Assembly: GCA_963530295.1 (NCBI GenBank)
Contig: CAUSCF010000009.1
Coordinates: 1 to 64,000, forward strand
DNA from: JABCPE02 sp963530295
GTDB lineage: Bacteria > Bacteroidota > Bacteroidia > Flavobacteriales > Weeksellaceae
Reading direction: 5' to 3'
DNA length: 64,000 bases
The notes under the pieces were generated by a model. The model searched no databases. It saw nothing but the letters and a program-made list of their open reading frames with translations, and had not been told where the DNA came from. Shown in pieces: positions 23,368 through 30,848 of the stretch. The stretch's first letter is position 1. Each line of letters begins with the position of its first letter. The translations under genes and the position numbers were made by a program.

Positions 23368-24108
23368 ATGAAAAAATTGTTTGGAATATTATCATTGTTT
23401 GGACTTTTTTCAATGTCGGACGCACAGTCGCTCTTTAATATCAGGGACAGACCAGACAGGCTGGAGTGGATAGATGTGGATAAATACAGCTATGGTTTTT
23501 ATCTGAATGCCAATAGTTTTGATTACAAAGTAAAACTAGCGAATGGATTTTCAGAGCAAAACAGCCCTATGATAGTGAGAAATTCTGTGGGATTTGGGGC
23601 TGGACTTATAGGAAGAATGAAACTAAATGATTATCTGGATATTAGGCTGGAACCAGGGATTCAGTTCGTGGAGAGGGAGCTTACTTTTAAAAATGCAGCA
23701 GTTTTAGCAGTGAATCCTGCTGATAGGGATTTATACACTTTGAGAAAGGTGAAATCTACCTATGTAGATGTTCCTGTAATGCTGGAACTCCACGGGAATC
23801 GATGGTTTAACTCTCGTCCTTATGCAGCGGGAGGGGTGAATTGGCTGGTGAATTTACAATCTAATGAAAAAAGTGTGAATGACAATCTGCAAGGGACTTT
23901 TAGAACGAGAACGAATAATTTTGCATGGTCTGCGGAGATAGGAATACAGTTTTATTTTTCTAAATTTAAACTTACTCCCGCGATACGAGGAACATTCTTA
24001 ATAAACAACGAACTGGTGCAGGATAATGCCACAACGCCTAATTACTGGGCAGGAACGATGTCTTCCTTAAAAACAAATGCACTGATGTTTGTTCTAAAAT
24101 TTGAATAA
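23368..24108 (+). CDS. porT: type IX secretion system outer-membrane protein PorT
   Basis: 246 residues with a signal peptide (cleavage after SMSDA) and an outer-membrane beta-barrel pattern: alternating strands such as SVGFGAGLIGRMKLNDYLDI, LRLEPGIQFVERE-like and a C-terminal aromatic residue (LKFE). PorT is needed for gliding and for secretion through the type IX system, which exists only in Bacteroidota. The assignment rests on barrel features plus position directly after menG, so related PorT-like barrels cannot be excluded. Confidence 0.75.
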   Translation: MKKLFGILSLFGLFSMSDAQSLFNIRDRPDRLEWIDVDKYSYGFYLNANSFDYKVKLANGFSEQNSPMIVRNSVGFGAGLIGRMKLNDYLDIRLEPGIQFVERELTFKNAAVLAVNPADRDLYTLRKVKSTYVDVPVMLELHGNRWFNSRPYAAGGVNWLVNLQSNEKSVNDNLQGTFRTRTNNFAWSAEIGIQFYFSKFKLTPAIRGTFLINNELVQDNATTPNYWAGTMSSLKTNALMFVLKFE

Positions 24109-24176
24109 AAAGAGAGCCATAGACGAAAGTTTATGGTTTTTTAATTTAAAATTTAGTAAAAATCCAAAAAAAATTG

Positions 24177-24184
24177 TAATTTTG
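24177..24184 (+). promoter_or_regulatory. promoter box TAATTTTG
   Basis: Perfect TAnnTTTG box 30 bases before ATG 24214; promoter of the coiled-coil/zapA pair. Confidence 0.6.
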
Positions 24185-24213
24185 CGTATTAAGGTTAGAA
24201 CAAACTTCTGGAG

Positions 24214-24516
24214 ATGTCAGTAGATTTAGATAAAAATTTTTCTGTATTAAGAGATAAAATTCTAAAAATCAATAAGGATTATAAAGAATTATCAAAAGAA
24301 TATGAGGATTTGCAGAAAAAATATGATTTGCTGAAAGGAAAATATGAAAAGGAGCAGAGAGAAAATCAGGAGTTGAAGGAGGAACAAAAAAAGATAAAAT
24401 TGATTTCAGCAATTTCTGGTAATCCAGACCATAATAGATTGATGAAAAATCACATCAATAAACTGATTAAGGAAATTGATGCATGTATAGCTTATCTTAG
24501 AAATACAGGAATGTAA
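24214..24516 (+). CDS. coiled-coil protein upstream of zapA (ZapB-like)
   Basis: 100 residues, almost one continuous coiled coil rich in Lys and Glu (for example YKELSKEYEDLQKKYDLLKG, about 24-43), then a short C-terminal helix LMKNHINKLIKEIDACIAYL. No signal peptide. It overlaps the zapA start by one base, so both are translated together. In many Flavobacteria a small coiled-coil gene precedes zapA; a ZapB-like role at the division site is inferred from shape and neighbour only. Confidence 0.65.
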   Translation: MSVDLDKNFSVLRDKILKINKDYKELSKEYEDLQKKYDLLKGKYEKEQRENQELKEEQKKIKLISAISGNPDHNRLMKNHINKLIKEIDACIAYLRNTGM

Positions 24517-24815
24517 TGGCTCAGCAGGAAATAAGAATAAACATAGCAGGGAGGTATTATGCGATGTATATCACCCCAGAGCAGGAGGAAGTGGTGCGTA
24601 GAATAGGGAAAAATATAGAGATGACGATAAAGGAGATGGAGAATAACTATGCTACCAAAGACAAACAGGATGCTCTCGCGATGACTGCTCTTAGGCTTAT
24701 GATAAATACAGAGTTTAATTTACAGAAAAAAGATAGAGAGCTGAAAGAAGCTGATGAAAAGCTGAAAGAAGTAATAAATTTTTTGGAGGAACTAGAAGAG
24801 GATAACAAAGAATAA
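24516..24815 (+). CDS. zapA: cell division protein ZapA
   Basis: 99 residues. ZapA cross-links FtsZ protofilaments at the Z-ring. The N-terminal beta-strand region INIAGRYYAMYITPEQEEVV (about 8-27) is the ZapA globular head, followed by helix ALAMTALRLMINTEFNLQKK and a C-terminal coiled coil. Length and order fit the family. It is followed directly by the 6S RNA gene, the same order (zapA-ssrS) known from many other bacteria. Confidence 0.85.
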   Translation: MAQQEIRINIAGRYYAMYITPEQEEVVRRIGKNIEMTIKEMENNYATKDKQDALAMTALRLMINTEFNLQKKDRELKEADEKLKEVINFLEELEEDNKE

Positions 24816-24846
24816 TAAATGAAGCCTGCAATAATTCTAACTTTAT

Positions 24847-24968
24847 TTAGGTAAACTCAACGCTAAACAATTACCGAGTAAAGGTCTGCTCAATGGCGCG
24901 CCGTCATCTTGTCGGATTACAGAGAGTAGAAATAAACTCAAATCGTGTTGATAGGGAGTTTACTCTAA
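24847..24968 (+). ncRNA. ssrS: 6S RNA, Flavobacteria type (6S-Flavo)
   Basis: The ends pair: TTAG-GTAAACTC (24847-24858) with GAGTTTAC-T-CTAA (24956-24968), then CAACGC with GTGTTG, framing a long, imperfectly paired hairpin with an internal G+C-rich part (GGCGCGCCGTC). This extended shape mimics an open promoter and lets 6S RNA bind RNA polymerase. It lies between zapA and rny and has its own terminator. A promoter-like box TAACTTTA is at 24838-24845. The identification rests on shape and position; a covariance search was not run. Confidence 0.8.
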
Positions 24969-24971
24969 CAT

Positions 24972-24998
24972 CACAAATGGATTATTGTGGGTTTTTTT
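24972..24998 (+). terminator. terminator of the 6S RNA
   Basis: CACAA (24972-24976) and TTGTG (24985-24989) followed by G-G and seven T. It is weak but well placed. Confidence 0.6.
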
Positions 24999-25033
24999 GT
25001 AAAAATATTGGAAAGAAAAATAATAAATAGATA

Positions 25034-26596
25034 ATGGAGATAATTTATATTATAATAGGTCTTGTAGTGGGAGCTTTGGGAGGTATTCTTTATTCAAGGA
25101 AAGCCACAAATTCCAAAGCAAATTTCATTATAAAAGATGCTAAACAAAACGCAGAGAATATTATTCAGAATGCCAATGTACAGGCGGAATCTATAAAGAA
25201 AGAGAGAATAGTTCAGGCAAAAGAAAAGTTTTTGGAACTAAAAACAGAGCATGATGCTAATATCCAAGCTCGTGAGAAAAAAATGCAGGAAATAGAGAAA
25301 AGAGCGAAGGATAAAGAAAGTAAACTAAATGATGAACTCAGTAAAGTTTCTAGACTTGAAAAGGATTTAGAAAAGCAACAGGCTGAATATCAACGAAAAT
25401 CAGAAATCATTGATAAAAAACAAGCCGAGCTTAATGAAGCCATTTCTCAAAAAGTAGAAATGCTGGAAAAAATATCTAATTATTCTGCAGAAGAAGCCAA
25501 AAAAGAATTGGTAGAATCTCTAAAAGCAGAAGCAAAAACTAGAGCCCAGGCCTATGTTCAGAACATAATGGAAGAGGCTCAGATGAATGCGAAAAATGAA
25601 GCAAGAAAAATCGTTATTCAGACCATTCAGAGAATCGGGACAGAGCAGGCGATTGAGAATTCAGTTTCAGTATTTAATATAGAATCTGATGAGGTTAAAG
25701 GAAGAATTATCGGTAGAGAAGGACGAAATATCCGTGCATTGGAATCCGCTACAGGAGTAGAAATTATAGTAGATGATACGCCAGAGGCTATTTTGCTTTC
25801 GTGTTTTGACCCTGTAAGGAGAGAGATTGCGCGCCTTTCGCTTCATAGACTTGTTACCGATGGTAGAATTCACCCTGCAAGAATAGAAGAAGTTGTAGAA
25901 AAAACCCGCAAACAGATAGAAGAGGAAATCATAGAGGTAGGTAAGAGAACGATAATAGATTTGGGTATTCATGGGCTTCATCCAGAACTTGTGAAAATAG
26001 TAGGTAGAATGAAATACCGTTCTTCCTATGGGCAAAACCTGTTACAGCACTCAAGAGAGGTAGCAAATATAGCTGCTACTATGGCTGCAGAGCTGGGATT
26101 AAATGTGAAATTAGCTAAAAGAGCAGGACTATTGCACGATATAGGAAAAGTTCCAGAGGAAGAATCTGAGTTGCCACACGCGCTTTTAGGAATGCAGTGG
26201 GCAGAGAAATTTGGAGAAAATCCGGAGGTTGTCAATGCTATCGGTGCACACCACGATGAGATAGAAATGACTTCTTTATTATCTCCAATCGTTCAAGTAG
26301 CGGATGCTATCTCAGGAGCAAGACCAGGAGCGAGAAGACAAGTTCTAGAATCATATATCCAGAGATTGAAAGATTTAGAAGCAGCAGCATTAAGCTTTGA
26401 TGGTGTTTCTAATGCGTTTGCAATACAGGCAGGTAGGGAACTGAGAGTAATGGTAGAGAGCAGCAAGGTAAATGATGAAAGAGCTCATCAGCTTTCGTAT
26501 GATATTTCAGAGAAAATACAAAACGAACTAACTTACCCAGGACAAGTAAAAGTAACGGTAATCCGTGAAACGAGAGCAGTAAATATAGCAAGATAA
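25034..26596 (+). CDS. rny: ribonuclease Y
   Basis: 520 residues, the usual family length. An N-terminal membrane helix (IIYIIIGLVVGALGGILY, about 3-20) is followed by a long coiled coil to about 200, a KH domain with VKGRIIGREGRNIRALE (about 221-237), and an HD domain with LLHDIGKVPEEE (about 369-380) and AIGAHHDEIE. RNase Y is a membrane-bound endonuclease that starts mRNA decay. A terminator follows. Confidence 0.95.
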   Translation: MEIIYIIIGLVVGALGGILYSRKATNSKANFIIKDAKQNAENIIQNANVQAESIKKERIVQAKEKFLELKTEHDANIQAREKKMQEIEKRAKDKESKLNDELSKVSRLEKDLEKQQAEYQRKSEIIDKKQAELNEAISQKVEMLEKISNYSAEEAKKELVESLKAEAKTRAQAYVQNIMEEAQMNAKNEARKIVIQTIQRIGTEQAIENSVSVFNIESDEVKGRIIGREGRNIRALESATGVEIIVDDTPEAILLSCFDPVRREIARLSLHRLVTDGRIHPARIEEVVEKTRKQIEEEIIEVGKRTIIDLGIHGLHPELVKIVGRMKYRSSYGQNLLQHSREVANIAATMAAELGLNVKLAKRAGLLHDIGKVPEEESELPHALLGMQWAEKFGENPEVVNAIGAHHDEIEMTSLLSPIVQVADAISGARPGARRQVLESYIQRLKDLEAAALSFDGVSNAFAIQAGRELRVMVESSKVNDERAHQLSYDISEKIQNELTYPGQVKVTVIRETRAVNIAR

Positions 26597-26601
26597 TTTT
26601 T

Positions 26602-26629
26602 AAAGCCTTCCTTTTTGGAAGGCTTTTTT
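26602..26629 (+). terminator. rny terminator
   Basis: AAAGCCTTCC TTTTT GGAAGGCTTTTTT: a ten-base stem and a T-run. Confidence 0.9.
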
Positions 26630-26763
26630 GTAACTTTGTAAGGGATAAAATTCTTGATGAAAAGAAGTAGTTTGTAAATGAAATTAATCCTTTAATAAAA
26701 AATATATTATATCAAATGTATTTTTTCTCTCTGATAAATCAATAATTATTTAATTTATTATTG

Positions 26764-26771
26764 TATATTTG
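26764..26771 (+). promoter_or_regulatory. promoter box TATATTTG of the FabH-like gene
   Basis: Perfect TAnnTTTG box 133 bases before ATG 26904; the long leader could carry regulation. Confidence 0.55.
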
Positions 26772-26903
26772 CTAACAATTTTAAGTAAGGCTATTTATTT
26801 TTTGTAATTTTTATGCTATAAAATTTATAAATCCTTATTTATATGAATAGGGTAGGTGTTCTATCCTTTAGGAATTTTACGATAAACTAAAAAAATCACA
26901 ATT

Positions 26904-27971
26904 ATGCCAAATACTATAATCATAGGTTCAGGGTCTTATATTCCAGAAAGAGTAATTGATGGAAATTATTTTTTAGATGCTGTGTTCTATGATGAAAATG
27001 GAAAAATTATAGACAAACCTAATGAGGAAATTGTCAAAAAATTTGTAGAAATCACTGAAATTGAACGCCGTAGGTATGTGAATGATGATGAAAACAATTC
27101 TGATATTGCGACAAAAGCCTCTGAAGTAGCTATCCAAGATGCAGGAATAGACCGAGAAACCCTAGATTACATTATCTGTGCGAGTAATTTTGGAGAAATC
27201 AATGTAGATGGGATAAGTAGTTTTATGCCTTCTATGTCTGCAAGAATAAAGCATAAACTTGGCATAAAGAACAGAAAATGTGTAAATTATGATATGATTT
27301 TTGGCTGCCCTGGCTGGGTAGAATCTATGATTTTGGCGGATTCTCTCATAAAGGCAGGAAAAGCCAAAACTATTCTAGTGGTAGGTTCTGAAACACCGAG
27401 CCGAGCATTAGACCCATATGACAGAAATAGAATGATTTTTGCGGATGGCGCAGGTGCTGTGGTTGTAAAAGCAACAGATGATGAAACTGTGGGAATGATT
27501 TCTTCGGCGACTATTTGTGATAATCAGGAAGAAATTACTTATTTGGATATGGATTGTTCTCTTAACAGAGACCATGATCCTAAGAAGAAATACATCAGAA
27601 TGGCAGGAAGAAAAATTTATGAATATGTTTTGACTAATGTTCCTCCTGCGATTAAAGAAACTATCGATGCTGCGGGAATTGGTATAGATGATGTAGAAAA
27701 AATTCTAATCCACCAAGCTAATGCTAAAATGGACTACGCAATTATCCCAAGACTTTACAAGCTCTATGGCAAGACTGAATATGACCATAACATCACTCCT
27801 ATGATTATTCAAGAAATGGGAAACACTTCTGTGGCGAGTATTCCTACGATGTATGACCTCATTACAAAAGGTAAAATGCAGGGACACAGCATGAAAAAAG
27901 GAGACTATATAGTGATGTGTTCTGTGGGTGCAGGGATGAATATCAATGCATTCGTTTACAAAATGCCTTAA
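26904..27971 (+). CDS. 3-oxoacyl-ACP synthase III family protein (FabH-like)
   Basis: 355 residues, longer than standard FabH (about 320). It keeps the thiolase-fold catalytic triad: Cys in MIFGCPGWVESM (about 131-142), His in LIHQANAKMDY (about 271-281) and Asn in MGNTSVASIPTMYDL (about 310-324). These enzymes condense an acyl-CoA with malonyl-ACP to start fatty acids or related lipids. Because the chain is longer and the gene stands alone with its own terminator, it may be one of the extra KAS III enzymes of Flavobacteriia (branched-chain or specialised lipids) rather than the main FabH. Confidence 0.85.
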   Translation: MPNTIIIGSGSYIPERVIDGNYFLDAVFYDENGKIIDKPNEEIVKKFVEITEIERRRYVNDDENNSDIATKASEVAIQDAGIDRETLDYIICASNFGEINVDGISSFMPSMSARIKHKLGIKNRKCVNYDMIFGCPGWVESMILADSLIKAGKAKTILVVGSETPSRALDPYDRNRMIFADGAGAVVVKATDDETVGMISSATICDNQEEITYLDMDCSLNRDHDPKKKYIRMAGRKIYEYVLTNVPPAIKETIDAAGIGIDDVEKILIHQANAKMDYAIIPRLYKLYGKTEYDHNITPMIIQEMGNTSVASIPTMYDLITKGKMQGHSMKKGDYIVMCSVGAGMNINAFVYKMP

Positions 27972-28008
27972 CAATTGAATACTTTTTTCATACAAAAACC
28001 ATAAAAAC

Positions 28009-28043
28009 CACATCAGCATAAATCTATGCTGGTGTGTTCTTTT
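28009..28043 (+). terminator. terminator after the FabH-like gene
   Basis: CACATCAGCATA and TATGCTGGTGTG form a 12-pair stem with one T-G pair and a 4-base loop, then TTCTTTT. Confidence 0.8.
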
Positions 28044-28071
28044 GAATAATACTTATAATTTTTTTCAACCT

Positions 28072-29265
28072 ATGCAAAAACAATTTTTATTTCTCTTCGG
28101 AATTTTTTTAGTTTTAGAAATATATGTTTATCAAGGAGTTAAGAGTTTGACTCAGAATCCTTTTATTAGAGGAGGATATATCATGGTTAATGCCCTTATT
28201 TATGCGGTTATTTTCTATTTTGCTGTTATCAGACCAGACTCTTCCAAAGTTCCTTTCATGATGAATATTGTAATGATATTCATTGTCCCAAAACTGGTTA
28301 TGGTTCTTTTTCTTTTGGTGGATGATATTCTTCGGTTTGGGAAGTATTTGGTTCAGACTTTTTCTGCCAAAGGGAGCCACTATCCAGAGAGGAGAAAATT
28401 CCTTGGCTTGATGGCTTTGGGTGGCACTGTACTGCTTTCTCTTGCTGTGGTGGATGGCATTATTTTCGGGAAATATCGCCATATTTTAAGAAAAGTAAAA
28501 TTAAAATTTAAAAACCTTCCCAAAAGTTTCAAAGGCTATAGAATTGTCCAAATTTCCGATGTTCATAGTGGGAGTTTTTCTAGCCCTTACAAGCTGCAGC
28601 ACGCTATAGATTTAATCAATGAGCAAAAACCTGATTTAGTGCTTTTTACAGGAGATATGGTGAATAGTTATGCTGATGAGTTTAAGCCTTTTATCTCTTT
28701 ATTTTCTCAAATCAAGGCTAAAGATGGGAAGTTTTCCGTTTTGGGAAATCACGATTATGGATTTTATGGGCAATGGAATACAAGCGAAGAACAAAAACAA
28801 AATGTTCCGAAACTAATTGATTATCAAAAACAAGCAGGTTTTGAAATGCTCCGAAATGAGCATAGAGTTTTTGAAAGAAATGGCGAAAAAATCTATCTTT
28901 TAGGGGTGGAAAACTGGGGAGAACCGCCTTTCCCTCAGTTTGGTGACTTGGATAAGGCTGTAAAAGGCGTTCCTATGGATGCTGTGAAAGTACTGATGTC
29001 GCATGACCCTACGCATTTTGATGCAGTGGTAAAGACTCATCCCTCTGATATTCAGCTGACTTTGTCTGGGCATACGCATGGAATGCAGTTTGGTCTTGAT
29101 TTGAAAAATGTGAAATGGTCGCCAGTGCAGTATCGCTATAAGAGATGGATAGATTTATACGAAAGTATGGGAAAATATCTCTATGTAAACAGAGGTTTTG
29201 GGGTTATTGGTTTTCATGGAAGAGTTGGGATTTATCCAGAAATTACTTTGATAGAATTAGATTAA
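28072..29265 (+). CDS. membrane-anchored metallophosphoesterase (YkuE/YaeI-like)
   Basis: 397 residues from ATG 28072; TTG 28042 would add ten residues and is not preferred. Four hydrophobic helices occupy about 1-135, and the calcineurin-like catalytic domain follows with QISDVHSGSFSS (about 163-174), LFTGDMVN, VLGNHDYGFYG and LSGHTHGMQFG (about 330-340), the full two-metal motif set. Relatives such as YaeI and YkuE act on UDP-diacylglucosamine-like or other phosphoesters at the membrane; the substrate here is unknown. A clear terminator follows. Confidence 0.85.
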   Translation: MQKQFLFLFGIFLVLEIYVYQGVKSLTQNPFIRGGYIMVNALIYAVIFYFAVIRPDSSKVPFMMNIVMIFIVPKLVMVLFLLVDDILRFGKYLVQTFSAKGSHYPERRKFLGLMALGGTVLLSLAVVDGIIFGKYRHILRKVKLKFKNLPKSFKGYRIVQISDVHSGSFSSPYKLQHAIDLINEQKPDLVLFTGDMVNSYADEFKPFISLFSQIKAKDGKFSVLGNHDYGFYGQWNTSEEQKQNVPKLIDYQKQAGFEMLRNEHRVFERNGEKIYLLGVENWGEPPFPQFGDLDKAVKGVPMDAVKVLMSHDPTHFDAVVKTHPSDIQLTLSGHTHGMQFGLDLKNVKWSPVQYRYKRWIDLYESMGKYLYVNRGFGVIGFHGRVGIYPEITLIELD

Positions 29266-29283
29266 TCTTTTAAATATAAAAAG

Positions 29284-29311
29284 AAAAACCTCCAAATTTT
29301 GGAGGTTTTTT
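29284..29311. terminator. bidirectional terminator
   Basis: AAAAACCTCC AAATTTT GGAGGTTTTTT lies between the metallophosphoesterase (+) and the arginine decarboxylase (-), whose 3' ends face each other. Confidence 0.85.
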
Positions 29312-29317
29312 GTGTTT

Positions 29318-30709
29318 TTAGTAACCTAATAGTTTTAGGACATCTTCAGGTTTTTGCTCTTCGCTAAATACTTCATATTCAAGTTCTCCATCTTCATTTC
29401 TGTTGATGAGAATATGTTTCGGCTGTGGAATCAAACAATGGTGAACTCCTCCGAAACCACTGATGGTCTCTTGGTAAGCTCCCGTATTGAAAAATCCGAT
29501 ATAAAGAGGCTTGGTATCGCTAAACACAGGAAGGTAGATGGCATTGGTATGCTGTTCAGAATTATAGTAATCATCTGAATCACAGGTTAATCCTCCTAAG
29601 AAAACCCTTTCATATGAATCTTCCCAGCGGTTTAGCGGAAGCATGATGAAATGGCGGGAGATAGCCCAAGTATCAGGCAGGGTAGTCATGAAACTGCTGT
29701 CTATCATATCCCATTTTTCTCTGTCGTTTTGGCGTTTTTGGCTAATGATTTTGTAGAGATTAGCGCCGCTTTCTCCAACTGTAAAAGACCCGAACTCAGT
29801 ATAAATATTAGGTTCTTCCACACCTTCTTCTTCGCAGAATTTCTTGATTTGAGATACAATTTCGTTAATCATATACTCATAATCATAATCAAAATTAAGA
29901 GAGGTTTTTATAGGTAGCCCTCCACCTATGTTTAGGGAATCTACCTCTGGTGCAATTTTCTTTAAACGAGCATAAACACGCAGACATTTGAACAATTCGT
30001 TCCAGTAATATGCTGTGTCTTTTATTCCTGTATTGATGAAGAAATGGAGCATTTTCAGCCTTGCATTTGGGTGTTCTGCGATTTTTTGGCTGTAATAAGG
30101 GATAATATCCTTGTATCCAATCCCCAGTCTTGATGTATAAAATTCAAATTTCGGTTCTTCCTCAGATGCGATACGAATACCGATATTGAAAGTCCTGTCA
30201 ATACTTTCTGTCAGTTTGTCCAGCTCACGATAATTGTCAATTATCGGCATTACATTCTCAAAGCCATCATTGATTAGATTTGAAATTTTTTCAAGATAAT
30301 CATCTGTTTTAAAACCATTACAAATAACCTCTATATCTCGGCTTACTTTCCCTTTTTCAAAAAGTTTTTTCACAATATCAATGTCAAATGCAGAGGAAGT
30401 CTCCACGCTGATATCATTTTTCAGAGCTTCTTCTAAAACGAAAGAAAAATGGCTGGATTTTGTGCAGTAGCAGTATCTGTAGCCGTTTTTGTAGTCGTTT
30501 TTATCGATGGCTTCTGCGAACCATTTTTTGGCTCTTTGTATGTTTTGTGAAATTTTTGGAAGGTAACTTACTTTCAGCGGCGTCCCGAACTGCTCCACCA
30601 CATTCATCAGATTGATTCCGTGAAAGTGCAGGCTTTCGCTGTCATAGTTGAACTCTTCCTGTGGGAAATATAAGGTCTGATCTATTAGCTCAGAATATTT
30701 TATTTTCAT
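29318..30709 (-). CDS. speA: arginine decarboxylase (PLP, fold III)
   Basis: 463 residues from ATG 30709 (MKIKYSELIDQTLY); the frame is open further upstream to 30772, but that part is a hydrophobic stretch out of keeping with the family. The enzyme makes agmatine for polyamine synthesis. The alanine-racemase-fold motifs are YCTKSSHFSFVLEEAL with the PLP lysine (about 77-92), VETSSAFDID, IGGGLPIK, and GGLTCDSDDYYN with the catalytic Cys-Asp (about 390). Flavobacteria commonly carry such a protein of about 460 residues. Ornithine or diaminopimelate decarboxylase activity cannot be fully excluded. Confidence 0.85.
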   Translation of the reverse strand: MKIKYSELIDQTLYFPQEEFNYDSESLHFHGINLMNVVEQFGTPLKVSYLPKISQNIQRAKKWFAEAIDKNDYKNGYRYCYCTKSSHFSFVLEEALKNDISVETSSAFDIDIVKKLFEKGKVSRDIEVICNGFKTDDYLEKISNLINDGFENVMPIIDNYRELDKLTESIDRTFNIGIRIASEEEPKFEFYTSRLGIGYKDIIPYYSQKIAEHPNARLKMLHFFINTGIKDTAYYWNELFKCLRVYARLKKIAPEVDSLNIGGGLPIKTSLNFDYDYEYMINEIVSQIKKFCEEEGVEEPNIYTEFGSFTVGESGANLYKIISQKRQNDREKWDMIDSSFMTTLPDTWAISRHFIMLPLNRWEDSYERVFLGGLTCDSDDYYNSEQHTNAIYLPVFSDTKPLYIGFFNTGAYQETISGFGGVHHCLIPQPKHILINRNEDGELEYEVFSEEQKPEDVLKLLGY

Positions 30710-30848
30710 TTTTTGTAGGTATAAATTTTGAGTTAAAAATGATATGCAAAAATGCAAAAAAAATGCGAACAATAAAATTTTATTTTATAAACACTTATAC
30801 ACACTATAAAAGATTTAGGTTTTAAATAAAATTCATAATTTTACGCCC

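Larger units (their letters stand above)
26597..26903 (+). other. 307-base gap: terminator, promoter and leader
   Basis: It contains the rny terminator (26602-26629), a TATATTTG promoter box (26764-26771) and a roughly 125-base 5' leader before the FabH-like gene. The leader has a small hairpin, AGGGTAG/CTATCCT at 26849-26867. No gene is seen. Confidence 0.55.

Noticed and set aside
29651..29917. Plus-strand open frames across the arginine decarboxylase gene
   Set aside because: They are shadows of the minus-strand gene, which has full family motifs.
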